Assembly: GCA_019636235.1 (NCBI GenBank)
Contig: JAHBXW010000005.1
Coordinates: forward strand, 233,991-297,990
Direction of reading: 5' to 3'
Length of the DNA: 64,000 nt
Source of the DNA: Planctomyces sp.
Lineage (GTDB): Bacteria; Planctomycetota; Planctomycetia; Planctomycetales; Planctomycetaceae
Shown piece by piece: positions 53,940 to 62,451 of the stretch (position 1 is the stretch's first letter; each line of letters begins with the position of its first letter). The notes beneath the pieces were generated by a model. It did no database searches, was not told the origin of the DNA, and saw only the letters and a list, made by a program, of their open reading frames with translations. Both the position numbers and the translations under genes were made by a program.

Positions 53940-54773
53940 ATGCGCCACATGCAGTTCATCGACCCGCACGTCCACATGGTCTCCCGCACCACGGACGACT
54001 ACGAGCGCATGGCCCGCATGGGCTGCGTCGCCGTCAGCGAGCCCGCCTTCTGGGCCGGCTTCGATCGCGGCTCCGTCGACGGCTTCCGAGACTACTTCCG
54101 CCAGCTCACCGAGTTCGAGCCGCAGCGCGCCGGCTGGTCGGGCCTGACCCACTTCACCTGGCTGTGCATCAACGCCAAGGAGGCGGAGAACGTCGAGCTG
54201 TCCCGGGAAGTCATCCGGATGATTCCGGAGTACATCGACCGCACCGGCGTGCTGGGCATCGGTGAAATCGGCCTCAACAAGAACACGAAGAACGAGGCCA
54301 TCACGTTTTCCGAGCATCTCGAGCTGGCCTCCAAACTCGAGGAACTGATCCTGATCCACACCCCGCACCTGCAGGACAAGTACAAGGGGACGCGGATGAT
54401 CATCGACATGCTCCACGAGCATTCCGAGATCGACCCCGGCCGGGTGTGCATCGACCACGTCGAGGAGCACACGGTCGGACTGGCGAAAGAGGGGGGCTTC
54501 TGGTGCGGCATGACGCTGTACCCGACGACCAAGTGCACCCCCGCCCGGGCCGCCGACATCATCGAGATGTGGGGGGACGAACGGATCATGGTCAACTCCG
54601 CCGGGGACTGGGGCCCGTCGAACCCGCTGGCCGTCCCGGACTTCATCCAGGAGATGCGGAAACGCGGCCACAGCCAGGCGAAGATCCGCAAGATCGTCTA
54701 TGAGAACCCGCTGGAGTTCTTCCGCCAGTGCCGCCGGTTCCAGTTCGACGGCCCCGCCGCCGCGGACGCCTGA
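53940..54773 (+). CDS. TatD-family metal-dependent hydrolase
   Basis: 277 residues. ATG at 53940; Met4 at 53949 is an alternative. The metal site shows F-I-D-P-H-V-H-M (residues 6-13), G-I-G-E-I-G-L (about 103), I-H-T-P-H (about 140), C-I-D-H-V-E-E-H (about 170) and N-S-A-G-D-W-G (about 220). Its start and V-S-R-T-T-D-D-Y-E block recall the TatD-like proteins of cyanobacterial ebo clusters (from memory), though no ebo partner genes are adjacent. TatD enzymes are nucleases or related hydrolases. Confidence 0.87.
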   Translation: MRHMQFIDPHVHMVSRTTDDYERMARMGCVAVSEPAFWAGFDRGSVDGFRDYFRQLTEFEPQRAGWSGLTHFTWLCINAKEAENVELSREVIRMIPEYIDRTGVLGIGEIGLNKNTKNEAITFSEHLELASKLEELILIHTPHLQDKYKGTRMIIDMLHEHSEIDPGRVCIDHVEEHTVGLAKEGGFWCGMTLYPTTKCTPARAADIIEMWGDERIMVNSAGDWGPSNPLAVPDFIQEMRKRGHSQAKIRKIVYENPLEFFRQCRRFQFDGPAAADA

Positions 54774-54931
54774 CACGACTCCGACCAGCCGGAGCGGTTC
54801 GCCTCCGTGCCGGCAGGGTTTGCCCCGGCGAGCATTGGCGCGACGCAATGGCTATAGTTCCCGTTGCGGCGCGGCCTAAAGCCCTCTCGCGGTGAGCAGG
54901 GTCGCCGCCGATGTCCCGAGGAGCGAATGCC

Positions 54932-56395
54932 ATGCGTCGCCACGTCCTTGCTGTATCTTCGGCCCTTTTGATGGCCGCCGGGTGCGCGAAGCCCGCCGCC
55001 CCCCCCGAATCCACCGCCACGGCCACGAACGCCGAGGCGTCGACGACGCAGACGTCCCCCGCGGCCGATTCAGGCGCGGCCGCCAATTCTGAGACGGATG
55101 CCCGCCGTGCTTCGACGCCCGCGACGGCGATTCGCTCCGCCCGCCCCTCCGGCCATGGCGTCGGCGCCGCCGAAAGCGGCACGCCCGCGGACGCCGCCAG
55201 CACCGTCCCCAACGCCCCCTCCGATTCGCAGCCGATTGAATCGGCCGCCCCTGCGAAACTCGAAATCGGCAGCCCTGCCCCGCCGCTGGCGATCGCCTCC
55301 TACTTCCAGGGAGAGCCCGTTCACAGCTTCGAACCGGGCAAGGTCCACATCGTTGAATTCTGGGCGACCTGGTGCGGCCCCTGCCTCATGAGCATGCCGC
55401 ACATCGCCGAATTGCAGCAGCACTACGGCGATGACCTGCGCGTCATCGGCGTGACCCGCGAGGAACCCGCCGTCGTCGAAGCGTTCCTCAAGAAGGAGCA
55501 CGCGTCCGGAAAGCCCTGGTCGGAGGTCATCACGTACCGGTTGGCGCTCGACGACTCGTCGAAAATGAATGAGTCCTACATGCGGGCGGCCGGACAGAAT
55601 GGCATCCCGACCGCCTTCGTCGTCGGGCGGGACGGCTACATCGAATGGATTGGCCATCCCATGGCCATGGATGCTCCCTTGGCCAAAGTCGTGGACGGCT
55701 CCTGGGATCGCATCGCCGCACGGCAGGAATTCCTCGACCAGCAGCAGATGCAGGTCGCTCTGCGGACATTGCGCCTGAAGCAGTTGAAGGCCGAGTCAGA
55801 AGGAAATTGGAGCCCGGTCGTGGAGGCCCTCGACGAGCTGATCGAAAAATATCCCAGCCAGGCGGCGCTGAAGCTTCAGAAGCTGGCGATCGTTGAAAAG
55901 GCCGGCCTGGGCAATCAGTCGGAGTCGCTGGCGAACGCGATTGTGGAATCGGGTTGGGACCAGGCGCAATTGCTGAATCAGATTTCGTGGGGCATCGCGA
56001 CAAAGAAGCTGGGGGGCTCTCTGGATCTGGCGCACCGCGCGGCGGCTCGGGCTGCGGAGCTGACAAACGAGAAGGATGCGAGCATCTTGGACACGCTGGC
56101 CCTCGTGCACTTCGAGCGCGGCGAGGCGCACGAGGCGCTGGAGCTGCAGCGGAAGGCTGTGGCGCTGGCGCCCGGCAACGGGCCGCTCGAAGTTGCGTTG
56201 GCGCGATACATGGCCGCGACGGGGACCGCGGTGGAACCCGCCAGCGAGCCGCCGGCGTCCGAGACAACCGACGGGGCTTCCGCCGAAGAGTCCGACGCCG
56301 CGCCGTCGGCAACCGAAGCCGCGGCTCCGGTCGAGAGCACGCAGCCGCCTCCGCCGCCGACGCCTGAGGTTCAGGAGGCCGTGACCGGTCAGTGA
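54932..56395 (+). CDS. TlpA-like thioredoxin-domain lipoprotein with TPRs
   Basis: 487 residues from ATG at 54932, which has a GAGGAG ribosome binding site 8 bp upstream; ATG at 54911 lacks one. Lipobox L-M-A-A-G-C (Cys18). After an Ala/Ser/Thr-rich linker comes a thioredoxin domain (about 110-260) with an intact F-W-A-T-W-C-G-P-C motif and the cis-Pro in G-I-P-T-A-F-V-V. A TPR-like helical region (about 275-430) and an acidic Pro/Ala tail follow. Probably a periplasmic thiol reductase or oxidase. Unlike the redoxin proteins at 45475 and 60428, this one has both cysteines. Confidence 0.9.
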   Translation: MRRHVLAVSSALLMAAGCAKPAAPPESTATATNAEASTTQTSPAADSGAAANSETDARRASTPATAIRSARPSGHGVGAAESGTPADAASTVPNAPSDSQPIESAAPAKLEIGSPAPPLAIASYFQGEPVHSFEPGKVHIVEFWATWCGPCLMSMPHIAELQQHYGDDLRVIGVTREEPAVVEAFLKKEHASGKPWSEVITYRLALDDSSKMNESYMRAAGQNGIPTAFVVGRDGYIEWIGHPMAMDAPLAKVVDGSWDRIAARQEFLDQQQMQVALRTLRLKQLKAESEGNWSPVVEALDELIEKYPSQAALKLQKLAIVEKAGLGNQSESLANAIVESGWDQAQLLNQISWGIATKKLGGSLDLAHRAAARAAELTNEKDASILDTLALVHFERGEAHEALELQRKAVALAPGNGPLEVALARYMAATGTAVEPASEPPASETTDGASAEESDAAPSATEAAAPVESTQPPPPPTPEVQEAVTGQ

Positions 56396-56528
56396 CGCCG
56401 CGGGCCGCCGTGGCCGTTGGTGGCGTCGAGCGGGCAAGTCCTTTGGCGAGCCGGCGATGACCCACCGGCATTCGCGGCACGACCATGAGCGCCGCGATGG
56501 GATTCGCCGCAGCGCACATCAATCCCAA

Positions 56529-56551
56529 GCCGAGGGGTTGATCCCCTCGGC
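56529..56551. repeat. Perfect 9-bp hairpin, REP-like
   Basis: GCCGAGGGG (56529-56537) and CCCCTCGGC (56543-56551) with a 5-nt loop. It lies 134 bp after a stop codon without a T-tract, so it is not a typical terminator. The reverse strand, including the flanking CTTGGGAT, matches the repeat at 20161-20180. Confidence 0.6.
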
Positions 56552-56636
56552 CTTGCGATGGCCGTCATTGCAAACTGCAAGTCGAATACTGCAAAGGTCG
56601 CCAGGGGCGCGCCTACGGCCCCGGTGCGGTAACCGA

Positions 56637-57131
56637 TCACCTCTGAGGGGCGAGTTGGGGCTTGGGTTGTCCGGTGCGGTGAGCGGTCAGGACCTGGGCG
56701 AGGAAGCTCAGCACGGGACGCTTCTGGAGCCGCAGCGAATGCACTTTTCCGTCAGCTCGCGGAACCAGTGCTCGACCAGGTTCAGCCACGAACTGCTGGT
56801 CGGCGTGAAGTGCACGTGAAACCGCGGATGCCGCTCCAGCCAGCGTTTGACCCGGGCGTGCTGATGCGTCGCGTAGTTGTCGTCGCGATTGTAATTTGCC
56901 TGAGTGGCCTGCTGCTTCCAAACTCCTGAGCGTCTCCTGTTGCTGCACCGCCTTGCGCTTCGTCCGAACCGCGGCATAGCCACACCCGGCCCCACAGGCC
57001 AAAGTCAAAAGGAATTCAACCGCATCCTGTCGCACAAGAGACACAATGGCGAACACCAAGAAGAGCACGGCTGCGCCCATGTAAACGGCAGCGTGCTGCC
57101 GCGTGCGGCGGACAGTCTCGTCGTCAATCAT
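56637..57131 (-). CDS. Small two-helix membrane protein with its C-terminal end replaced by IS630 sequence
   Basis: ATG at 57131, 27 bp after the glycosyltransferase stop codon. The first 75 residues look native: M-I-D-D-E-T-V-R-R-T, two transmembrane helices (about 16-33 and 37-56) and a charged end T-K-R-K-A-V-Q-Q-Q-E. From about residue 80 the frame runs out of phase through an IS630 transposase remnant and ends at 56637 (164 codons), so the tail is nonsense. The protein may still be made in altered form. Confidence 0.5.
   Translation of the reverse strand: MIDDETVRRTRQHAAVYMGAAVLFLVFAIVSLVRQDAVEFLLTLACGAGCGYAAVRTKRKAVQQQETLRSLEAAGHSGKLQSRRQLRDASARPGQTLAGAASAVSRALHADQQFVAEPGRALVPRADGKVHSLRLQKRPVLSFLAQVLTAHRTGQPKPQLAPQR
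56711..56884 (-). pseudogene. IS630-family transposase remnant
   Basis: About 58 codons match the C-terminal catalytic part of IS630 DDE transposases: D-N-Y-A-T-H (second Asp), R-H-P-R-F-H-V-H-F-T-P-T-S-S-S-W-L-N and the Glu in L-V-E-H-W-F-R-E-L-T. The N-terminal two thirds and the last 40 residues are absent, and the frame is broken at both sides. The inverted repeats are not recognisable. An old insertion that deleted most of itself. Confidence 0.8.
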
Positions 57132-57157
57132 CAATCCGTCAGTTCTCGCCCCCTCGA

Positions 57158-58480
57158 TCACGTCGCCATGGCCCCGCCTGGACCACGCCGCACCCCGCTG
57201 CCCGCCAGCGACGCCAGCAGCGCCGCCGCCGGCATCACCGGCGCCCGCATCCGCGCATCCGTCCAGTAGAACAGGTGCACGCTCACAAACGCCGCTGTCA
57301 GCAGCAGCGACACCTCCACCGCACATCCTCCGCGTCGAAGGGCCGCCGCCAACCCCAGGATGACAGCCCCCCACAATCCTACATAGAAGACGCTGATGAC
57401 GTGTCGCAGGGCGCCCGCGTCGATCGCGCTGCCGCCGCCGGGGCTGATGCTCCAGAACGCCAGGCACCGTCGCATGCAGGCCTGGGCAAACCGCTCCGGC
57501 TGTTTCCGAATCGTCCGGAGCGCCTGTTGGCGCATCCAGCGGTCCCGGGCAATGTCCCCCTTGACGCCTGCAGCTGTCATGTCCCGCTCGATGTCCGCCT
57601 GCCAGGCTTCAAGCCCCGGGCCGTGCGAGCCATCCCAAATTGTCCCCAGCGGCTGCGCGACGACCTCCCGATAGTAGGCCGGATTGTTGCCCAGCAGCAG
57701 CGTGTAGCCCCCGTGCGTCGTCGTCACGATCGGACGCCCGAAAACCCGCCAGTTTCGCAGCGGCCAGGGCACGACGATCACAGCAAACATCAGTCCGGCC
57801 AGCAGCCAGTCGACTCCCCGGTTCCGATGCGCCGGTTCGGACGACGCCGGGGACTCGGAACCGCGTTGGCGGCGATCCCGCACCCACTGCCACAGGCCGA
57901 ACGCATTCGCCCACAGCGCGAACGCCCAGTACGTCGGCCGGCAGAGGACGCACAGCCCGAACAGCCCCCCCGCCGCGCATCCCAGCCCGACCTGTGCGCG
58001 TGGGTTCGACGAACGGCAGGCCGCCGCCGCACAGGCCAAAAGACCCGCGCTGAGCGCCGCCGCCAGCGTCTCCGTCATCGGCAACGTCGAGTAATAAACC
58101 AGCAGCGGATCGACCGCCACGATCACGCCTGCTGCCAACTGTCGCGCTGTCGAGCAGCCCGCAATCGCCGCCAGCCATACGGTCGCCGCCGCCGTCAGGC
58201 CGCCGAGAATCGCGTGCAGCGCCGCCCGGGCGACGATCGCGTCCGGCCCGGAGATCGGGGCGAGGAGCAGCGGATACAGCGGCGGACGGTAGGCGGTGGG
58301 GACGTCCGTTCCGGGGATGCTGAACCCGCGGCCTTCCCGGACGCCCTGGGCGATGCCGAGGTAGGCGTCGCGATCGTCATTCAGGTTGCCGGAGAATCGC
58401 CAGCAGGCGACGCCGCGGGCCAGCACCGCCAGGAGCGCGGCGGCCAGCAGGACGCGCCCGACGGGACGATGGCCGTTCAT
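57158..58480 (-). CDS. Membrane glycosyltransferase, GT39/ArnT-like
   Basis: 440 residues, about ten transmembrane helices. The first extracytoplasmic loop has D-D-R-D-A-Y-L-G-I-A-Q-G and Y-R-P-P-L-Y-P-L-L-L-A-P, the pattern of dolichyl- or undecaprenyl-phosphate-sugar transferases (ArnT, PMT). The C-terminal loop carries S-V-H-L-F-Y-W-T-D-A-R-M-R, as in that superfamily. Acceptor unknown. Its start overlaps the nfo stop by 4 bp, and a truncated membrane protein gene follows. Confidence 0.85.
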   Translation of the reverse strand: MNGHRPVGRVLLAAALLAVLARGVACWRFSGNLNDDRDAYLGIAQGVREGRGFSIPGTDVPTAYRPPLYPLLLAPISGPDAIVARAALHAILGGLTAAATVWLAAIAGCSTARQLAAGVIVAVDPLLVYYSTLPMTETLAAALSAGLLACAAAACRSSNPRAQVGLGCAAGGLFGLCVLCRPTYWAFALWANAFGLWQWVRDRRQRGSESPASSEPAHRNRGVDWLLAGLMFAVIVVPWPLRNWRVFGRPIVTTTHGGYTLLLGNNPAYYREVVAQPLGTIWDGSHGPGLEAWQADIERDMTAAGVKGDIARDRWMRQQALRTIRKQPERFAQACMRRCLAFWSISPGGGSAIDAGALRHVISVFYVGLWGAVILGLAAALRRGGCAVEVSLLLTAAFVSVHLFYWTDARMRAPVMPAAALLASLAGSGVRRGPGGAMAT

Positions 58481-59394
58481 CGCCGGGCCGTGCGAGAGGT
58501 CCGCGGCGCGGCGCGTTTCGCCTGAGCCTTCGCAGGCGGCGCGGCGGTCAGGCTGCGCAGCGTCCGCATGTTGACGGCATCCATCTCTTCGCCCCCCCGC
58601 GTCTCCTTCTTGGTTTCGAGGTACATCGGCATTTCGCGGAGCCGCTTGTCATTCAGCAGAAACCGGAAGGCGTCCAGGCCGATGCATCCCTCGCCGATGT
58701 GCTCGTGCCGATCGACCCGGCTGCCCAAGCCCTTCTTGCTGTCGTTCAGGTGAAACGCGCGGACGCGGTCGAGGCCAATCACGCGGTCCAGTTCCGCGAG
58801 CGTCCGTCGGCAGTCCGCCTCTGTCGCCAGCGGGTAGCCGGCCGCGAAAATGTGGCAGGTGTCCACGCAGACTCCCAGCCGGTCCGACTGGCGGACATGC
58901 TCCAGCAGCCAGGCGATCTCCTCGAACCGGCAGCCCAGGCACGAGCCCTGCCCGGCGGTCAGCTCCAGCCACAACTGGCATTGGAAGCCTTTAGTGGCGC
59001 GGTGGACGTCGTCGAGGGCCCGGGCGATCCGCTCCAGCCCGGCTTCCGGCGTTGAGGCGACGAAACTGCCGGGGTGCATGACGAGGCCCGCAAGGCCCAG
59101 CCGTTCGGCCCGCTGGAGTTCCTCGACGAGGGCGTCGAGCGAACGCTGCCAGAGGACGTCGTCCGGGCTGGCGACGTTGATCAGATAGCTGTTGTGACCG
59201 CAGGGCCGCTGGATGCCGGTGCGGTCGAGGGCTTCGCGGAACAGTCGGACGTCGTCGTCGGACAGCGGTTTGCCGCGCCACTGGTTGTTGTTCTTGGTGA
59301 ACAGCTGGCAGGTGTCCATGCCGAAGCTGGCGGCGGCGTCGACGGCCTTGTAGTAGCCGCCGGCGATGGACATGTGGGCGCCGAGCAGGGGCAT
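58477..59394 (-). CDS. nfo: Deoxyribonuclease IV (endonuclease IV)
   Basis: 305 residues from ATG at 59394. TIM barrel with all metal-binding signatures: G-A-H-M-S-I-A-G-G near residue 5, L-V-M-H-P-G-S (about 114), L-E-L-T-A-G-Q-G (about 152), C-V-D-T-C-H-I-F-A-A-G-Y (about 188), A-F-H-L-N-D-S-K (about 222) and H-E-H-I-G-E-G (about 238). It cuts abasic sites in base-excision repair. The C-terminus has a basic Ala/Arg/Lys extension of about 25 residues. Confidence 0.96.
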   Translation of the reverse strand: MPLLGAHMSIAGGYYKAVDAAASFGMDTCQLFTKNNNQWRGKPLSDDDVRLFREALDRTGIQRPCGHNSYLINVASPDDVLWQRSLDALVEELQRAERLGLAGLVMHPGSFVASTPEAGLERIARALDDVHRATKGFQCQLWLELTAGQGSCLGCRFEEIAWLLEHVRQSDRLGVCVDTCHIFAAGYPLATEADCRRTLAELDRVIGLDRVRAFHLNDSKKGLGSRVDRHEHIGEGCIGLDAFRFLLNDKRLREMPMYLETKKETRGGEEMDAVNMRTLRSLTAAPPAKAQAKRAAPRTSRTARR

Positions 59395-59635
59395 CGGACG
59401 GATCAACCGGAGAGAGGGGAACGGGTGCGGCGACCGCTGCGCCGGATGGGACGGGACCAGCCTACGGTGGAGCTGGCGGCCGGGGAAGCGTGGCCGCACG
59501 CGCCGGAATTCGTGCGTGCCCAAGCCCGAATTTGCGTTGATCCGCCCGCCGGGTTGGTGTCAGAATGCGTGAGCGCGCCGCCCGGGCACATGCGATCCGG
59601 GCAGCGGCGCGATCTCGAAACACAAAGGGGCTGTC

Positions 59636-60352
59636 ATGTCGTATCTCGCCGACCGTGCGGATCAGGACGGATTTGTCGTCGATGCGGTGCTCGATGAACG
59701 GGTGGCCTTCATCCGCCGCGTGTACGCGCACCTGCTGGGCGCGGTGTTGCTGTTCGTCGCGGCGTCCGCGGTGATCGTGAAAACGGGCGTGCTTGTCGGC
59801 CCGATGCTGAACCTGATCGCGGCCGGCCAGTGGTGGCTGATCCTGATCGCGTTCCTGGGCGGCACATGGGTCGCCCAGCGGATGGCGCAGAGCGAGGCCG
59901 GTCCGGCCGTGCAGTACGCCGGGCTGGGGCTGTATGCCCTGCTGGAAGCGGCGATCTTCGCGCCGCTGCTGACGATCATCTCGATGCGGATGAACGGTCC
60001 GGACCTGATCCTGCAGGCCGGAACGGTGACGCTGCTCATCTTCGGCGGCCTGACGGCGATCGTGATGCTGACGCGGACCGACTTCAGCTTCCTGCGGAAC
60101 ATCCTGTGGCTGGGTTCGCTGGCGGCGCTGGGCCTGATGGTCGTGTCGTTCTTCGCCGGCTTTTCGCTGGGCCTGCTGTTCGTCTGCGGGATGATCGTGC
60201 TGATGTCCGGCTACATCCTGTACGAGACCTCGGGCGTGCTGCATCACTTCCGGACCGATCAGCACGTGGCGGCTTCGCTGGCGCTGTTTGCGTCGCTGGC
60301 GACGCTGTTCTGGTACGTGCTGCAGTTGATGTCGATCCTGGATCGCGACTGA
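59636..60352 (+). CDS. Bax inhibitor-1/YccA family membrane protein
   Basis: 238 residues, seven transmembrane helices. The opening F-I-R-R-V-Y-A-H-L-L-G-A-V-L-L-F and the G-L-G-L-Y-A-L-L-E-A-A-I-F-A-P-L block match the family, and S-G-Y-I-L-Y-E-T-S contains the typical Tyr-x-x-Glu/Asp site near the last helix. Relatives act as calcium leak channels or modulate FtsH. The start is clear. Confidence 0.92.
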   Translation: MSYLADRADQDGFVVDAVLDERVAFIRRVYAHLLGAVLLFVAASAVIVKTGVLVGPMLNLIAAGQWWLILIAFLGGTWVAQRMAQSEAGPAVQYAGLGLYALLEAAIFAPLLTIISMRMNGPDLILQAGTVTLLIFGGLTAIVMLTRTDFSFLRNILWLGSLAALGLMVVSFFAGFSLGLLFVCGMIVLMSGYILYETSGVLHHFRTDQHVAASLALFASLATLFWYVLQLMSILDRD

Positions 60353-60427
60353 CGGTCGCCGATGGACGCTGAACGAGTTTCGCCGCAGCCCCGGTTTCCA
60401 ACGCGGAAGCCGGGGCTGCTGGAATGA

Positions 60428-61036
60428 ATGACGCCGATGAAAGGCCGAATTCTGGTGCTGCCGATCGCCGCGGCCCTCATCGCGGGCGTCAGCCTGTGGC
60501 GAATCGAATGGCAGAAGACGCATCGCCAGCGTCCGCCGATCGAGCTGCCGGCGGACGTCCGCACGGTCGAGGCGTTGAAGTTCACGCTGAACGATCAGAC
60601 CGGCCGCGCGACGAAGCTCGACGCCTACCTGGGCCGGACGCGGCTCGTGCTGTTGTTTCCCGGGGAGGGCCGGAACCTCGAGCGATCCGCCTCGCTGGCC
60701 ACGCTGGCGGACATTCAGCCGGCTCTGGCCGCGACCGGGATTCAGGCGCTGGTGGTGACGCCCGCGCTGTCCTCGGAAGTGCGCTCGGCGCAATCGCGGC
60801 GCGGCTCGCCGTTTCCGTTTCCAGTGCTGACCGACATCATCCTGCAGGATCCGACGCCGCTGCCCGCGCATCGGCTGTGGGGCCGCTTCGACGAGGACCG
60901 CGGAGTGCCGCTGGCGGGTCTGTTTCTGATCGGCCGCGCCGGCGAGACGGCATTTGCGAACGGGCGGCCGCGGCCCGTGTCCGACATCCAGGCGGTGTTC
61001 CGCCAACTGGCGGCGAAGGAATGGCCGGGTCCCTGA
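60428..61036 (+). CDS. Membrane-anchored cysteine-less AhpC/redoxin-like protein
   Basis: 202 residues, ATG at 60428 (Met4 is possible). One N-terminal transmembrane helix (about 8-24), then a thioredoxin-fold-like body: F-T-L-N-D-Q-T-G-R-A-T-K-L-D-A-Y-L-G, L-V-L-L-F-P-G-E-G, and P-L-A-G-L-F-L-I-G-R-A-G-E. The whole protein contains no cysteine, so it cannot do thiol chemistry. Function unknown. It precedes proB with a 160-bp gap. Confidence 0.72.
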   Translation: MTPMKGRILVLPIAAALIAGVSLWRIEWQKTHRQRPPIELPADVRTVEALKFTLNDQTGRATKLDAYLGRTRLVLLFPGEGRNLERSASLATLADIQPALAATGIQALVVTPALSSEVRSAQSRRGSPFPFPVLTDIILQDPTPLPAHRLWGRFDEDRGVPLAGLFLIGRAGETAFANGRPRPVSDIQAVFRQLAAKEWPGP

Positions 61037-61196
61037 CCGGGCAGCCTGACCGCGGCGCCGGTTGCGTCGCCGACCGGGGCGTAAGGGACTCGGTCCGCCG
61101 CGGGGCGTCGCCCGCTCCCGGGACTCCCCTCTGGCTCCGATCCGCCGATCCGGTACGATTCCCCGCGTTCCGTCCATCCGGTCGCCAAGGCTCTGT

Positions 61197-62327
61197 ATGA
61201 GTTCGTCCCTTCGCCGAGAAACCTACGAAGCCGCGCGGGCCGTCGTGGTGAAGATCGGCACCAACGCGCTGTCCCGCCCGGACGACACCCTCGATGTCGA
61301 CCGCATCCACCGGCTGGCCGATCAGCTCCTGCGAATCCGGCGTGGAGGGCGACGGGTCGTCGTGGTGTCCAGCGGGGCCGTTGGCGCAGGCATCGGGGTG
61401 CTCAAACTGCAGGGCCGGCCCAAAGACCTGCGGCACGTCCAGGCGGCCGCCGCGACCGGCCAGGCGCGGCTGATCCGCGCCTACGACGAGGCGCTCGAAC
61501 CGCATGGCTGGCATTCCGCGCAGGTCCTGCTGACCGCCAACGACTTCAAGCATCGGACGCGGTACCTGAACGTCCGCAACACGCTGCACACGCTGTTCGA
61601 ATACCCGGTGATCCCGATCGTCAACGAGAACGACACGGTGTCGGTCAACGAGATCAAGTTCGGCGACAACGACCGGCTGGCGGCGATGGTGGCCAGCCTC
61701 ATCGAACGGCCGATTCTCGTGATCCTGTCCGTCGTCGATGGCCTGCTCGACGGCGATCCCTCAAACCCCGCCAGCCGGCCCATCCGGCTGGTCGAACAGC
61801 TCGAAAGCGTCGAATCGGTCGTCTCGACGTCGACGAGCAGCCGCGGGACGGGGGGCATGCGGTCGAAGCTGGAATCGGTTCGCATGGCGATCTCGACGGG
61901 GACGAACGTGATTATCGCCGACGGCCGGGACCCGGAGATTCTGGAGCGGGTGGTCCGCGGCGAGGAGGTGGGCACGCTGTTTCTCGCCCGGCGGGAGGCG
62001 GTGCCGGCGTGGAAGCGGTGGATTGGTTATACGGTGACGCCGCGCGGCGGCCTGACGCTGGACGCCGGGGCGGTGAGGGCCGTGTCGAGCGGCGGGCGAT
62101 CGCTGCTGGCGATCGGCGTGACGGGCGTGACGGGGGACTTCGCGAAGGGGGAGCTGGTGTCGCTGCTGGACCCGGAGGGACGGGAGTTCGCGCGGGGGCT
62201 GAGCAATTTCGATTCGCGGACGGTGACGGGGATCGCGGGGAAGCGGACGGAACAGGTGATCGAGCTGCTGGGCCGGGGCGCCTACCAGGAGATCATCCAC
62301 CGGGATAACCTGACGGTGATGCGGTGA
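61197..62327 (+). CDS. proB: Glutamate 5-kinase
   Basis: 376 residues from ATG at 61197. The amino-acid kinase domain has [24 protein letters not shown] and F-G-D-N-D-R-L-A-A, then the G-T-G-G-M-R-S-K loop. The C-terminal PUA domain (about 285-370) is present, as in E. coli ProB. First step of proline synthesis, inhibited by proline in the family. proA is not adjacent. Confidence 0.96.
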   Translation: MSSSLRRETYEAARAVVVKIGTNALSRPDDTLDVDRIHRLADQLLRIRRGGRRVVVVSSGAVGAGIGVLKLQGRPKDLRHVQAAAATGQARLIRAYDEALEPHGWHSAQVLLTANDFKHRTRYLNVRNTLHTLFEYPVIPIVNENDTVSVNEIKFGDNDRLAAMVASLIERPILVILSVVDGLLDGDPSNPASRPIRLVEQLESVESVVSTSTSSRGTGGMRSKLESVRMAISTGTNVIIADGRDPEILERVVRGEEVGTLFLARREAVPAWKRWIGYTVTPRGGLTLDAGAVRAVSSGGRSLLAIGVTGVTGDFAKGELVSLLDPEGREFARGLSNFDSRTVTGIAGKRTEQVIELLGRGAYQEIIHRDNLTVMR

Positions 62328-62451
62328 ACGCCGAGCGTTGGGCAACGTTGGCGGCGTCGGTTTCTCGGGGCCGGGTGACTGCGGTCGTCGCGCAATCGCG
62401 ATAGCGGTGCACAGTGCGGGGTTTTGACGTCAAGCGCCAGCATCCCTCACT

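Noticed and set aside
54820..54860. TTGGCG...TATAGT as a promoter of the thioredoxin lipoprotein
   Set aside because: The spacing of 12 bp is too short for a sigma-70 type promoter.
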